Shown here piece after piece: positions 23,507 to 33,700 of a DNA stretch of 39,863 nucleotides. The DNA is from Helochares maculicollis (lineage: Eukaryota; Arthropoda; Insecta; Coleoptera; Hydrophilidae), in contig JAWQRO010000401.1 in the NCBI GenBank assembly GCA_033557835.1, positions 1 to 39,863 on the forward strand. Reading direction: 5' to 3'. The notes beneath the pieces were generated by a model. The model saw only the letters and a list, made by a program, of their open reading frames with translations, did no database searches and was not told where the DNA came from. Position 1 is the first letter of the stretch, and each line of letters starts with the position of its first letter. A program made the translations under genes and the position numbers.

Positions 23507-25427
23507 ATTTGATAATTCATATAGTCCTTATTAATCGGCGAAAAACTTCCCTAAAAGTGATTTTCCAGCGGAAATGTGAAACTGCTGCTCCGACTGAACC
23601 GGGTTGAGTTTGTGTTTGGTTTTATTTAAAATTTCGTGAAATAAAAGTTATGTAACTCCAGCGTACATCTAGAATCCAATGCGTCGCATTGTTCCAGCAA
23701 CGAGATTAGAAACATAGAAACTGAAACATAGGATAATATACGGAAGGAAACCTGAAAAAGGATTATCATGTAAGGGCAACGTAATAAGTTTATTTTGATC
23801 TAATTTAAGGTTCTGTGTTCGAGGTTTTCTCTCAGGGAGTTTTTGGCTCATAGCAAATTTGATTTAGAAGAGCATTCGCGCCAACTAGTATCCCGAAATG
23901 AAATTTTTACTAAGTCAGTTTCATAAAGGCTACACCTAAAATAGCGTAGTTTTATATATAAATATGTGTTGAAATGTCGTGTAATTGTTAGAACTAATAT
24001 TAACAACATTTTAAAGAAAATCACGCAGCCCACATACTACGTGCGAGTGGCTGTTTTGTTTCTTTACACTGTAAAGATTTGAGGAAAGTCATATTTCAGT
24101 TAGTAGTTTATTTTATTGCGGTCCTTGATGTATACTCATAGAACGTTTAATATTTTTAAAAGCTATTCTTGAGCTAGTAACGATACGCTTATTAGAAGAA
24201 TCGCTGAAACTAGAAAAGTAAATTAAAAGTTTAATTCAGAAAATCACTAAACAAATATTTCCCATGCTTAATATGAAATGCGTATCCAGAAATTCAATTA
24301 TAAATTAAATTACGAAGATATCAGGTATCACGGAGATTAAATAAATATTAACGCCTTGTCAGTGAAGCGATGTAATGTACACATTAATACAATATCCATT
24401 AGCGAATTAGCAAGCGACCCATTCATTAGCCTACGTCCTGGCAACTTTACAAGATTCATCTCGGGGCTCCAGTTTCAAAGGCTAGTAGACAATAGGTTCC
24501 AACTTGAGCTACACATTCTCCCGGATCACTTGAAACAATTTCCAACGGATGACTTTGCTTACTTTACAATGCTCCCAAGTTTATTTGCTGTAAAAAACTT
24601 CTTCAGTATCATCATGTGCATCGTAAAGAACCAAAGAAAATGGAACAAAACCGGGTACGATGGATAGTATTAGGAACTGCTAATTAAAGTTTACTTCTTT
24701 TCAATTTCCTTTCTATGGAAATATGTTTTCTCGTAATTTACTACATGGGATTTAAAAAAGCCGACAAACTACCTCCTGCAAGTATAAAATTAAAATGGAA
24801 CAAATTTATCCCATCTATTGGCTTCCTACTGTACTAATATTAAATTAGTTGCAACGTATAATCAAATTACTAGAACTTTCTATAATAAATGTATACCACT
24901 GATATTACTTAAGGTTTCTAGTGAGTTTACAATTAAAATTATAGTATATAAAGTAACAAAATAATTTTGAAAGATGCGTAAATCAAACATTTAAGTCGTG
25001 TTTTAAATGTTCAAAAAACTAAATTTGCATATTATTTGTTGTAAATTTTTATATGCCGTGAAATCCTTACGTATTAGTGATTTTGCTAGTTGTGAAAAAC
25101 AGTTTCAAAAGATGTGTGTTGATTCAAGCAATGCTGACTTTTTGCGGATTGGTGTTGATGTGCTAAGTTTAAGTATATAACTGACAACTTTTCTACAAAT
25201 TAATCATTTGAAGCGCACTTAAAGAATTTGCCAACTTGCACTTAATTTAGTTTGCATCGAATACAAATACAAATGATTTAGAAGCAATAACTCTTGTCCA
25301 TATAACATTTGACATTTTCACTTACCAACTAGTATCGTAACCATGTTACTCAACGTTAAGAACAAAGCAGCAAACAGCAAACCCAAATAAAAGCATAATA
25401 TCAGAAACTAATGAAAACTGTCGGCAG

Positions 25428-25468
25428 CAGGTAATTACCTCTAAAGAAATGAAGCTGGCAATTACCTG
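25428..25468. promoter_or_regulatory. Paired CAGGTAATT motifs in opposite orientation
   Basis: CAGGTAATTACCT (25428-25440) contains the perfect 12-bp palindrome AGGTAATTACCT. Twenty bases on, CAATTACCTG (25459-25468) is the reverse of CAGGTAATTG. So CAGGTAATT occurs facing both ways within 41 bp. CAGGTA is a core used by zinc-finger/homeodomain repressors of the ZEB/Zfh1 type, by Snail-like factors and by Zelda; AATTA is a homeodomain core. Factor identity is inferred from motif shape only. Confidence 0.25.
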
Positions 25469-26680
25469 TTCGTTACAATGCAGTTCTAATTTCGCTTCAA
25501 TTAGAAGTAAAATGTGAAATATACAGAATTAATTTCGTTGTGCTGCTCCGTTTCTAGATGTGCTGTGGTGTTGCTCTCTGGGAGTCGGAATATTCCCAGT
25601 TTGGCACGCCTCTTTTAAATTAGTTCTGTATGTCATTGTCGGAAAACACACGTACTGCTGTAGCTAGTGAGGTTTGTTTGGTCTTGCTTGGAAGAGGCAC
25701 ATATTTCTGCGAGTTTCTCAGTTTTACTCCAGACACATTTATTTGGGGGACGGGAACACAATGATTTTAAATTAAAGATTCCACCATCAGGGAGGAAGCC
25801 CATATTTCATGGATAGGCGATTTTTTACCTATAAATTTAGAGGGAGGTCTCCCTTAAAGAAAAAGCGGTTTTAAATTAAAATCTCCAAATAGAATATTAT
25901 TTTTTCTTTTCAGAAGGTCCAAAAGAAAGAATCTTCCACCCTTTTAAGTAGGTGGTAGAAGCGAATTCTGTTTAAAATAGGTGCAATAAATAGGGCGTAT
26001 CAAGGAAGCAAAAGAATTTTTATTTAAAATCAATTTAATATTTCACACGTGCAGAAAACTTTGCCGGAAGATTAAACCTCGAGCGCAGTTCAAACCACAC
26101 AGACTATTAAAAAGTTTTCAGGCCACATTATGTTTTATTGAGTGAAGAAAAAAGTCCTCTATAAGACGGAAATTCAGCATACACAATTTAATATCTGAGC
26201 TTGGAAAGAGGAATTTTTAATCTTTCAGAACAATAACAATACAATTTTTATTTATCTCCTCCTTTCTGAGAAATACTTTCCTGAATGCTAACGAAAAGTT
26301 TGTTTTCCATACACTTTTTGGCTATTAAAAATTATCAAAACAAAATCTAATGTGTTTCTCTTGTTGCAGGTAAATAAAAATATACTGGAATTCTCCTAGA
26401 GACCGTTACCAAATGAAGTAAGTTAAATACACATTTACTTGAAAACTAACGTTGTAGTGGATGCATAGCTATGGTTTTCCTCTCCAATGTTTCCATCATT
26501 TTCACTTTTCCAATTGAACAAACTTTCAATTAGGAGTGAAGCATAAAAGCGTAGCGGAGAATAACATCGTTCTCATTTCACTATCTCATTTTACAAATTG
26601 TTATCTAGCTCGCTATGTTACAAATGAATTGTGCAATAAATACACAACTGAATTTTAAGTTGCATAATTGGTTGTTTGCT

Positions 26681-26760
26681 CATTAATGCAATTACGGTCG
26701 GGTACATTATGCGCCGTAATTGCAGATTCATCCTCTTTCTCTTAATTAGATGCAAATGTG
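26681..26760. promoter_or_regulatory. Candidate enhancer core: inverted TGCAATTACGG pair plus octamer
   Basis: TGCAATTACGG at 26687-26697 is mirrored exactly by CCGTAATTGCA at 26714-26724, with a 16-base spacer that contains ATTATGCG. Twenty-odd bases on, TTAATTAG runs directly into ATGCAAAT (26750-26757), the classic POU octamer. A related TGCATAATTG is at 26661-26670. The 11-bp perfect inverted repeat with two CG steps is unlike the low-complexity surroundings. The arrangement is seen; enhancer function is inferred. Confidence 0.3.
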
Positions 26761-27890
26761 CAGTTTCTGTTTTTATTTGATTTTTCTGCTGCTCAAACTA
26801 AGTTTAAGCTTGAGGAAAAATTCAAAGTTTCGCGCTGTTTGCTGATGTTCGTGAAGAACATCAAAAGAAAAATGTTATTCCAAATTTTCATCGCGAATAT
26901 GAATGTAAAAATATTACTCCCACTTAATTTTTGTTCTTATCGCTGCTCCTAGGAAATTGCATGGGACGTTTTATGCAGTTTTCCGTTTGAAAAGATAAAT
27001 CGGATGTGGCGTTTCTTTTTAGATGTGAAATAGTGGAGCTTTAACGTTTCTTGTATTGTTTTATATGGGTGGATGAATTTAACTTGTAATGTCAGATAAA
27101 CGTTGTGACATGCAAGACACGCTGGGAAAATATAAATATTGCTGAGAATTCTTATTTAAAATAGACAATAGCTAAAGCTAGAAGATTGTTGGGAAGATAA
27201 AATTGCTGATTGTACTGAGTTGTTGATTAAAAGAAAATTGCTTATGGAATAAAAAGCTGCTGCAACTCTCTTGCGTAAAATAGATATAGATAATAGAATA
27301 CTATGCTGTTGACGAGCATATAAGCTTGACTGTGTAGAATTAAAATAAAATTATCTAATAGAACTAGTTTTTCTATCTGTATTGTAATTTAGAGCGAAGA
27401 CCAAGAATAGATTCCTTTATTAAATGTGATAATAGTTTTGATGTGTTTACATTCATTCATTAAACGGGGAAAATAATTAATTATTTTTAATTACGTTGAT
27501 TTGTGTTTGCACAAAAGCTGGTTGTCGTTATTATAAAATAATTATCGGTACAATTGACGTACTTAGCTGAACTAACTAGAGCGAATGAAGCTATAAATGA
27601 ATAGAAGTGCAACTAGCAGTGATGTGTGTCTCCAATCATGCCACTACAGAAGAGCTTATTATTCCATCAGCCTCCGGATAACTTGATTATAGTGTGAAAG
27701 CCACAAGTGCTCTACTAAGTAATAAACTTGATACAACCTTGCATCTTATATTTCGTCTGGGCAACTCAGACTGCGAGCTTTATTATTTACTAGGTTTATA
27801 GCCCTTACTTATTTTATATTCTTGTTTATGACTGCATTTACCAATATTCATCTTGGCAAGAACTGTAATATTTCACCTCTGCAGCTCATA

Positions 27891-28170
27891 AGATTCACTG
27901 CGTTTACGACGTCAATTTAGTGAGCGAAAAATTTCTAGAATAAATTCACTTGTGAAGCTATTTCGAAATCAAGGAAGTGATATGCTAGGAGATTACAGTA
28001 AAAATAGCGCTATTGATTGCTTCTATTGCTACTTTAATTTGTTCATTGTTCTAAAATAATATATATTATCTCTTAACATACCGCTTTCTTGATTTCGAAA
28101 TGGCTTCACAAGTGAATTTATTCTAGAAATTTTTCGCTCATTAAATTGACGTCATAGCCGTAGTGAATCT
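27891..28170. mobile_element. Inverted-repeat element of about 280 bp, MITE-like
   Basis: Two arms of about 105 bp face each other (about 27891-27995 and 28066-28170) around a 70-base AT-rich spacer. I count roughly 12 mismatches in about 106 positions, and a central run of nearly 40 bases per arm is identical, around GCGAAAAATTTCTAGAATAA. The ends read AGATTCACT inward from both sides and each is flanked by TA (27889-27890 and 28171-28172), which fits a non-autonomous Tc1/mariner-type MITE. There is no coding capacity. The spacer holds the palindrome AATAGCGCTATT (28003-28014). Alternatives are a fold-back duplication or a long-hairpin RNA locus. Confidence 0.7.
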
Positions 28171-28696
28171 TATTATCACCAAAATAAGAAAAAGAAAAAG
28201 AAACAAATCGGAGAATACACTCTGAAATATCTCTTGACAATACGTGAATATGATGATGATAACATAAATTTCGATGCGAAATTTTAGTTTCGCCATTTGG
28301 TTAAAAAGTAAATTCTTATAACACGAAATTTGAAAAAACGCTGCTAGGATATTTTTCAAATGTGGTGTTGGTGGATTTATTAAGAACAAATCGACGAAAT
28401 CTATAATACTATCAAACTACTGAAGCAAAGTCTATGTAATAAAACCGGGAACAGTTGCATGGTTTCCGAAAAAGGCGATATACTTTCAATGCATGTCATG
28501 TTCCAATACGAAATAAATAACATTATTGAATGCCTATAAACTCCCATATTTCTGTTTCATACACTTAGCTTAGACATTGACTTAATTTCCCCTCAAAGAT
28601 ATTATCGAAATCATTAGCGACAAAGAAGTTGGTCAAAATTCAGCAACCCAAATCCAACATACGATGTTGCTATATAGCTGCACGAAAAAAAAAACA
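28171..28696. other. Non-coding stretch before the reverse transcriptase relic
   Basis: AT-rich sequence with no assignable frame. The last 150 bases may be earlier, unrecognisable parts of the retrotransposon that follows. Confidence 0.45.
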
Positions 28697-28976
28697 ATTA
28701 GCAGAAGAATTAGACGGGGAGATTCTCTAAGCCATTTTATGCTGATGACGTAGTCATCAAAGTGACATCGGAAAATTATTCCCAAAGTATGCCCCACTGC
28801 CTGAATCTAGAAGCCTATATGATTACATGTATGGTAACAGCTAGACCTATTACGATGTAGATAGAATTGATAGAAAAATAATTGAAAAACCTAACCAATT
28901 CTCTAATATAGAAGTAGAGGTAAGAAGCGAAGGGAACTTACAGAAAAAAGTAAAAGCACAGACAAAGAAAGCTTTT
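28697..28976 (+). pseudogene. Non-LTR retrotransposon reverse transcriptase relic
   Basis: Three consecutive reverse transcriptase blocks can be read. First, IRRGDSLS (about 28707-28732), corresponding to the conserved RQGDSLSP block. Second, FYADDVVIK (28735-28761), the catalytic YADD motif, followed by HCLNLEAY and VTARPIT. Third, after a frame change near 28855, KIIEKPNQFSN and EVEVRSEGNLQKKVKAQTKK (from 28911), the thumb region that in insect elements reads like FKYLGVEV...GNL..EVK. The GDSLS and YADD blocks are almost adjacent, so several dozen residues between them are deleted. The order and strand are consistent. The protein resembles the reverse transcriptases often mislabelled in insect genomes as craniofacial development protein 2-like; I cannot fix the clade. 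No 5' end, poly(A) tail or target duplication was recognised. Confidence 0.82.
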
Positions 28977-29199
28977 CTACATTTAGTGTTCCTGTAGAGT
29001 TAAATAACATTTAAATGCTTAAAGAAAAATGAAGACTTATAAAAACACATTTGGATCCATTACCTTTCGCTAATCTTTGGTGTACAGTTAAGTAAAACAT
29101 AGTTAGTGCTACGTCTTCCATGAGCACGACTGAAGTGACGTAGTAGCTATTCAAGCAAAAATAAAACAAGACAAAGAAAAAAACGACGAATGCAAGGTA

Positions 29200-29322
29200 C
29201 AGTGGCTTAAAAAGTAAAACGTGTGCTCGGTGTCATTATTAGTAGAGTAGTTGTTGAAATAGACTGGTAAAACATACGCAGAAATTGCAAAAAAAATATT
29301 AAACACATTGAAAAATTGATAT
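29200..29322 (+). mobile_element. Tc1-like transposon scrap (terminal repeat start and N-terminal helix)
   Basis: TA (29198-29199) is followed by CAGTGGCTTAAAAAGTAAAA, the CAGTG start typical of Tc1-family terminal repeats. About 60 bases on, TGKTYAEIAKKILNTLKN (about 29263-29316) resembles the first helix-turn-helix of Tc1 transposases, where GKTYxEIAK is a common motif; VIISRVVV precedes it in another frame. Nothing further downstream matches, and no second end was found. The spacing from end to helix is shorter than usual, so an internal deletion is likely. A chance resemblance is possible. Confidence 0.4.
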
Positions 29323-29600
29323 TATGCAGTGAAATTATAATTTTGTTTTGTATAGATCCAAAATTTCTTCGCAAGACACACAACAATACATAAAGTTAAC
29401 AAAAAATATGTACAAACTGAATATAAATTGCTCACTTTCTTACTTTATGAAAAGAAATCAACTACATTTATTTAATACGTTTTTAGAACAATAATAAAAA
29501 GATATATTAATATATTTATATTTACTAGATACGCAAGTTTAAAATTACGTTTTTTTCATGAAAAATACACAATTATTTAAGAATAATGGTAAAACATTTT

Positions 29601-30589
29601 TTATTGAAAGTATTGGCCCTCGTAAAAATCGAGGGCCAATACTTTCAATTTTATCATTTTATCCATCTTTCGGGCAATTTATGGATACCATTCCAAAAGA
29701 TAGCTTCAACTTTCATTGATATCCATTCATCGACTCATTTTTGTACACCCTTGAAAGTCTTTTAGTGTTGCTCAGTCAGCTCGTGTCCAATCAATGAGAA
29801 GAGGAGATAATCAGAAGGCGCCAGGTCTGGTGAATATGGCGGGTGTGGTTGGTGTTTCTAACCAAGCAAAAAAAATCATTTATTTGGTCACTTTACCTGA
29901 TTGCGCAGGAGCGTTGTCATGCTTCAGTATGACTTTGCCGTGTCTTCGAGCCCATTTGGGGCGTTTTTCGATAAATGCGTAATTTATTGATCAGTTGTTG
30001 TTAATAGCGGACGGTATTAACTGTTTTGCCGAGTTTGAGAAGCTCGTAGTACACTACTCCCTTCTGATACCAGCACACACCCAGCATTATCTTCCTCCCA
30101 AAACGATCCGGTTTTGTTCTCGGGTTTGATGATAGTTCTGGCGTTATCAAAATATATCCACGTTTCATCGCCAGTTATAAAATGATGCAAAAAACCTTTC
30201 TTTTGTGGCGTAAATGCAGCATTTTGCACACAGGTCTTACGTTCAGTTTGAATCTTCCCCATGGCTCTCAGGCGATCGGAAAAGGTTTGCCGAGTGATAC
30301 TCAACTACTTCGCCATCATTTGTTGTGTTTGTGTATCGTCTTCATCCAATAAGGCTTGTAATTCGTCGTCTTCAAACTTTTTTGATCCATTTTCACGTAT
30401 TTTATCAATAACATTGAAATCGCCATTTTTGAAACGTTGAAACCAGCGTTCACAAGTCTTGACAGTTGGAGCAAGATCGCCGCAAGTCTTTACAAGAATT
30501 CGATGACTTTTCGATTAATTTTTCTTTTGATTGAACAAGAAAACCATTACATGCCGCAAATGTTCTTTACTTGGCTCAAAATTTGACAT
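29601..30589 (-). pseudogene. Mariner transposase relic F (all three catalytic Asp kept)
   Basis: The ATG at 30589 starts MSNFEPSKEHLRHVMVFLFN, then WFQRFKNGDF, FEDDELQALLDEDDTQTQQM and ITRQTFSDRLRAMGKIQ. A deletion of about 45 bases removes the conserved WVPH block. The catalytic core follows: ITGDETWIYFDN (first Asp at 30167-30169), LKHDNAPAQ (29916-29918) and PDLAPSDYLLF (29810-29812). The distance between the second and third is 34 codons plus one base, so DD34D with a +1 shift. Later blocks are KTFKGVQK, VDEWISMK and HKLPERWIK, ending EGQYFQ and TAA at 29601-29603. Stops (after FNQKKN and MMAK), frameshifts and an inverted duplication before the last codons inactivate it. The family is Mos1-like (mauritiana type) by its blocks. 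Confidence 0.94.
29603..29649. repeat. Perfect 20-bp inverted repeat (hairpin) at the 3' end of mariner F
   Basis: ATTGAAAGTATTGGCCCTCG at 29603-29622 is mirrored without a mismatch at 29630-29649, with the 7-base loop TAAAAAT. The left arm, read on the minus strand, is the authentic end of the transposase (Glu-Gly-Gln-Tyr-Phe-Gln-stop). The right arm lies just inside the gene, where only a few codons are expected between WIK and EGQYFQ, and supplies about 20 surplus bases. It is therefore an inverted duplicate of the left arm. Confidence 0.95.
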
Positions 30590-30718
30590 GTTTAACACGA
30601 AAAAGAGGTATGCTACTAACTCGTAAACAACAAAACGAATATGACGTTTTGTAGTGAGCAGTCTTACCAAAAAACTATCTTGGCAACAAAACGATATATT
30701 AAACTTACGCTCCTGGTA

Positions 30719-33700
30719 TATATACAAAAAGCAATAAATGCTTTGAAAACTTTTTAGGTAACTACGTTTCAAAAGACATTTTTGACTTCTACACAAAAAT
30801 TTAACAAAATAAAAGATCGCCTTCAAGTGGAAAAACTCTACATAAAAATGAAAAATTGCCTACATTGGCAGAAAGACATTAGCAGTTAGGGATAATAAAT
30901 AGGATACTACACATTGACTACAAATAATATACTTATAACTTACAAAAACTCCTGCTGAAGAATCGAAAACAGGAAAGAATCTAATGATGAATATAACACA
31001 AGTGAAATCTTGCTTCGGCTGCTTAAGCAACTCAGAAAGTCAATATTAGAGTGACAAGTTTATATGCTAAAACTGTAAAGTGCACTGGTAATTCTAGATA
31101 TAGGCGCACTCAAAACTAATAAATTCGTGAAGTCTAGGATCTACTATTAGTATATCATGCAAAAACGTAAAAGAGCCCAAGTGTACTGCTAAATCTTGGG
31201 GCAGTTTGTATTTGAAACGCGTATATTTTGTTTAAAAAAGCAACATTCTTGTTCACCAGACTACCTGTGATGCTGATGAACTTTCAACTAAAATTTAAAC
31301 CATTAATCTAATTTCAAGTTGCAGGACCTGGGCTACCCAATTTTTTTAAACTTCTTGTTTTGACACCTTTACTCCACCAATATTTCACTCTCCCCTACAA
31401 AATAAATCAATTGTTCCTTCTTGAAGTGGATTTCTCTGTCTCTCGAAGATAATCTATTTGTACCTTTTGACCACAGCAGCCTATAATATCTATTGACTCA
31501 GGACTCTCTCCTAGAACTACTATTGTAATTCAATAACAGGGTTGACAATTAGGGCCAAACTAGACAAGCATAACACTATATTTGAAATTCGTTATCTTTA
31601 AATGGGAGCAAACCGTATATACCGTTGTGGAGCGGCGGTAAAGCCGATTAAATTAGTTTGGAGAAGAGACTAGATCCTGGACTATTGTAACGCAAAAGCG
31701 TATATTCTGCCGATCTGTTATGTCAGCGTCTTCGAGTACACACCGTAATCCTTAGCAACCGGATATCAAGTTTATCCTAGGCTATAACATATCTGGTTTA
31801 ACGTATTGTTCATATTCCCCCCACAATTCTATGCATCTTAATTATTTTAGGAGAACTGGTATAAGAGGCTCTGCCATACAAGCAGGATGTGCAAATAGAA
31901 TATCTGAATAGAGAGGGTATAATAAATTTTGCGTAATTTCGCACAAACAAATTGTTCACGCTATAAATCTTAACCTAGAGTACAAAACAACGCCATTTGG
32001 GTCTACGCCACCATCTGATGTATAATAATTCTTTGCAGAATATGCATTAGCTTTAATTAAAATTTATAGAATATTTAATGAGATCCTTAAATGATGTTTT
32101 AAGATACAAGCTATAATGATTCGAGATGCTACATTTTCTAGTGTGGGTTTTTAGATGCGATCGTTAAACTTTTCAGAGGATACATTTTCCGACATAGTGT
32201 TTTAAAGGTACAACTCTCAAGAATATTAGTAATTGATTATACATGACTCTTTTAAATGCAAGATTTTTAGAAACCTCTTCACAGTTTCCATGAGAAGTTT
32301 AGATTGAACTTTTAAATATCTTGATTTGTATTTTTGCATATTTTTTACACAAATTTATCAAAGCAATGCTTTTTAATGCTAGTAAATAAGTTTTCATTGC
32401 TCTTTTTGATTTACTGTTTATACATGAAAATTGGCGAGGTATAACACAAGCAAACATAAATTGCTCTTCAGTATAATGGGTATATGAAATATCGACAGTT
32501 TAATAGCGAGTTCTTCGGAAAATGGATATTATTATTTATGGTTTCTTAAAGGTTTTTTCCATTTTAATAGAGCAATTCAAAGAGATCTCTTGAAAGGCAC
32601 TGGATTAAGGTCATGAACGTGTTTTATTAAATGTGTCGAAGATCAATAAAAATTTTTGTGTATTTTCTATGACGAAAAATTCAGAATACAATCTGTATGG
32701 CTTATCGGTCCGACAAGCACATACATATATTACTTTTTTCAGGTGAACAAAACGGATTTATTGACACTCGATGTAGATTTTCATTGACAAATTGCTATCA
32801 ATATTGATTCAGGCAACACAACTGGTTTAATTCAATATCTGTTGTGTTGTTAGGGACTGACAATTAACGGTAAACTTGACAAACATAGCACGAAATTCCA
32901 CATTCCCTGTCTTTTAATGTAACAACTGACGGAAGGGATGCAATATTTTCAGTATTTCAAACAATTGTAGTCGCAAAATATATTTGTTTTGCACAATTTC
33001 TCATTTTCAGATTTTGTTTATTATATCATGAAATATCAAATTTTTTTTATTTTTAACAAGCCGCTGACTATGAGATAAGTAGTAAATTAATTCATGTGAC
33101 TGTTATCAACAAATTGCTACTCTTCACCTCAAAAGTAGTTCTTGTACAGTTAAAGAAGTTAAATGTTCTAAAAATTAATTTTCACAAAAAATAACCAAAA
33201 AATACCCACCCTATTTTATTACAGTTAAATGCAGCTACATTTAAATTCAACAGTTTGGATTTCTACACACCAGCCAAGCGTTATTTATTTATATATTATT
33301 CCCAACAAATATACAATTCTACTCGTTTACATTCAGCTTAATGCAGGCAAACATTTAGAGCGAAATTTATGTTGAGAATTAATGCATATCGGTTTGCATT
33401 TAAACATTTTCAAAGTGCATGTAGAAATCCACTTTAAAGAACGAAACGTCCAGTTCAGCGAGCTCGGTGTGGTTTCCACATAACATAACATAAAAGGTGC
33501 GACCAAACAAAAACTTACAAAACAGTGTTTTACATATTTATAAGCATATAGCGTGCACACATATAAGATATGTTCGTACACACTACACTATACACTACAA
33601 GTATATATTTAAGCTTCTTGTCGATTTTAATGCTTTCCTACTAAATTTGTTCACAAAAACCCGAAACAAATTTCTACCTGAGCGGAAGATTTTTTCTCTC

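Larger units (their letters stand above)
20444..27890. other. AT-rich non-coding stretch, about 7.4 kb
   Basis: No gene is supported. A less AT-rich frame at 24356-24667 (+, 103 codons) and another at 22369-22602 (-, 77 codons) have no recognisable domain. A C-rich patch near 21065-21090 holds three C tracts of four to five bases. Palindromes and motif clusters at 23482, 25428 and 26681 are listed separately. Confidence 0.6.
29525..30716 (-). mobile_element. Mariner copy F, near full length (1192 bp) with TA target duplication
   Basis: The left end reads CTAGATACGCAAGTTTAAAA from 29525, and the right end, read inward from 30716, reads CCAGGAGCGTAAGTTTAATA. About 23 of 32 positions agree, including AAGTTTAA and CGTTTT. 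Both ends are flanked by TA (29523-29524 and 30717-30718). The same repeat terminates copy C. The transposase relic runs from 30589 to 29601 on the minus strand. This copy is about 45 bp shorter in its 5' UTR than copy C. Confidence 0.93.

Noticed and set aside
24356..24667. 103-codon plus-strand frame in a less AT-rich patch
   Set aside because: No domain, no repeat family and no convincing splice sites seen; in 40 kb read in six frames, a stop-free run of this length can occur by chance.
29500..29516. AT-only palindrome around ATATTAATAT
   Set aside because: Simple AT low-complexity sequence, expected by chance at this composition.
29794..29982. 62-codon plus-strand frame
   Set aside because: It is the antisense shadow of mariner transposase relic F.
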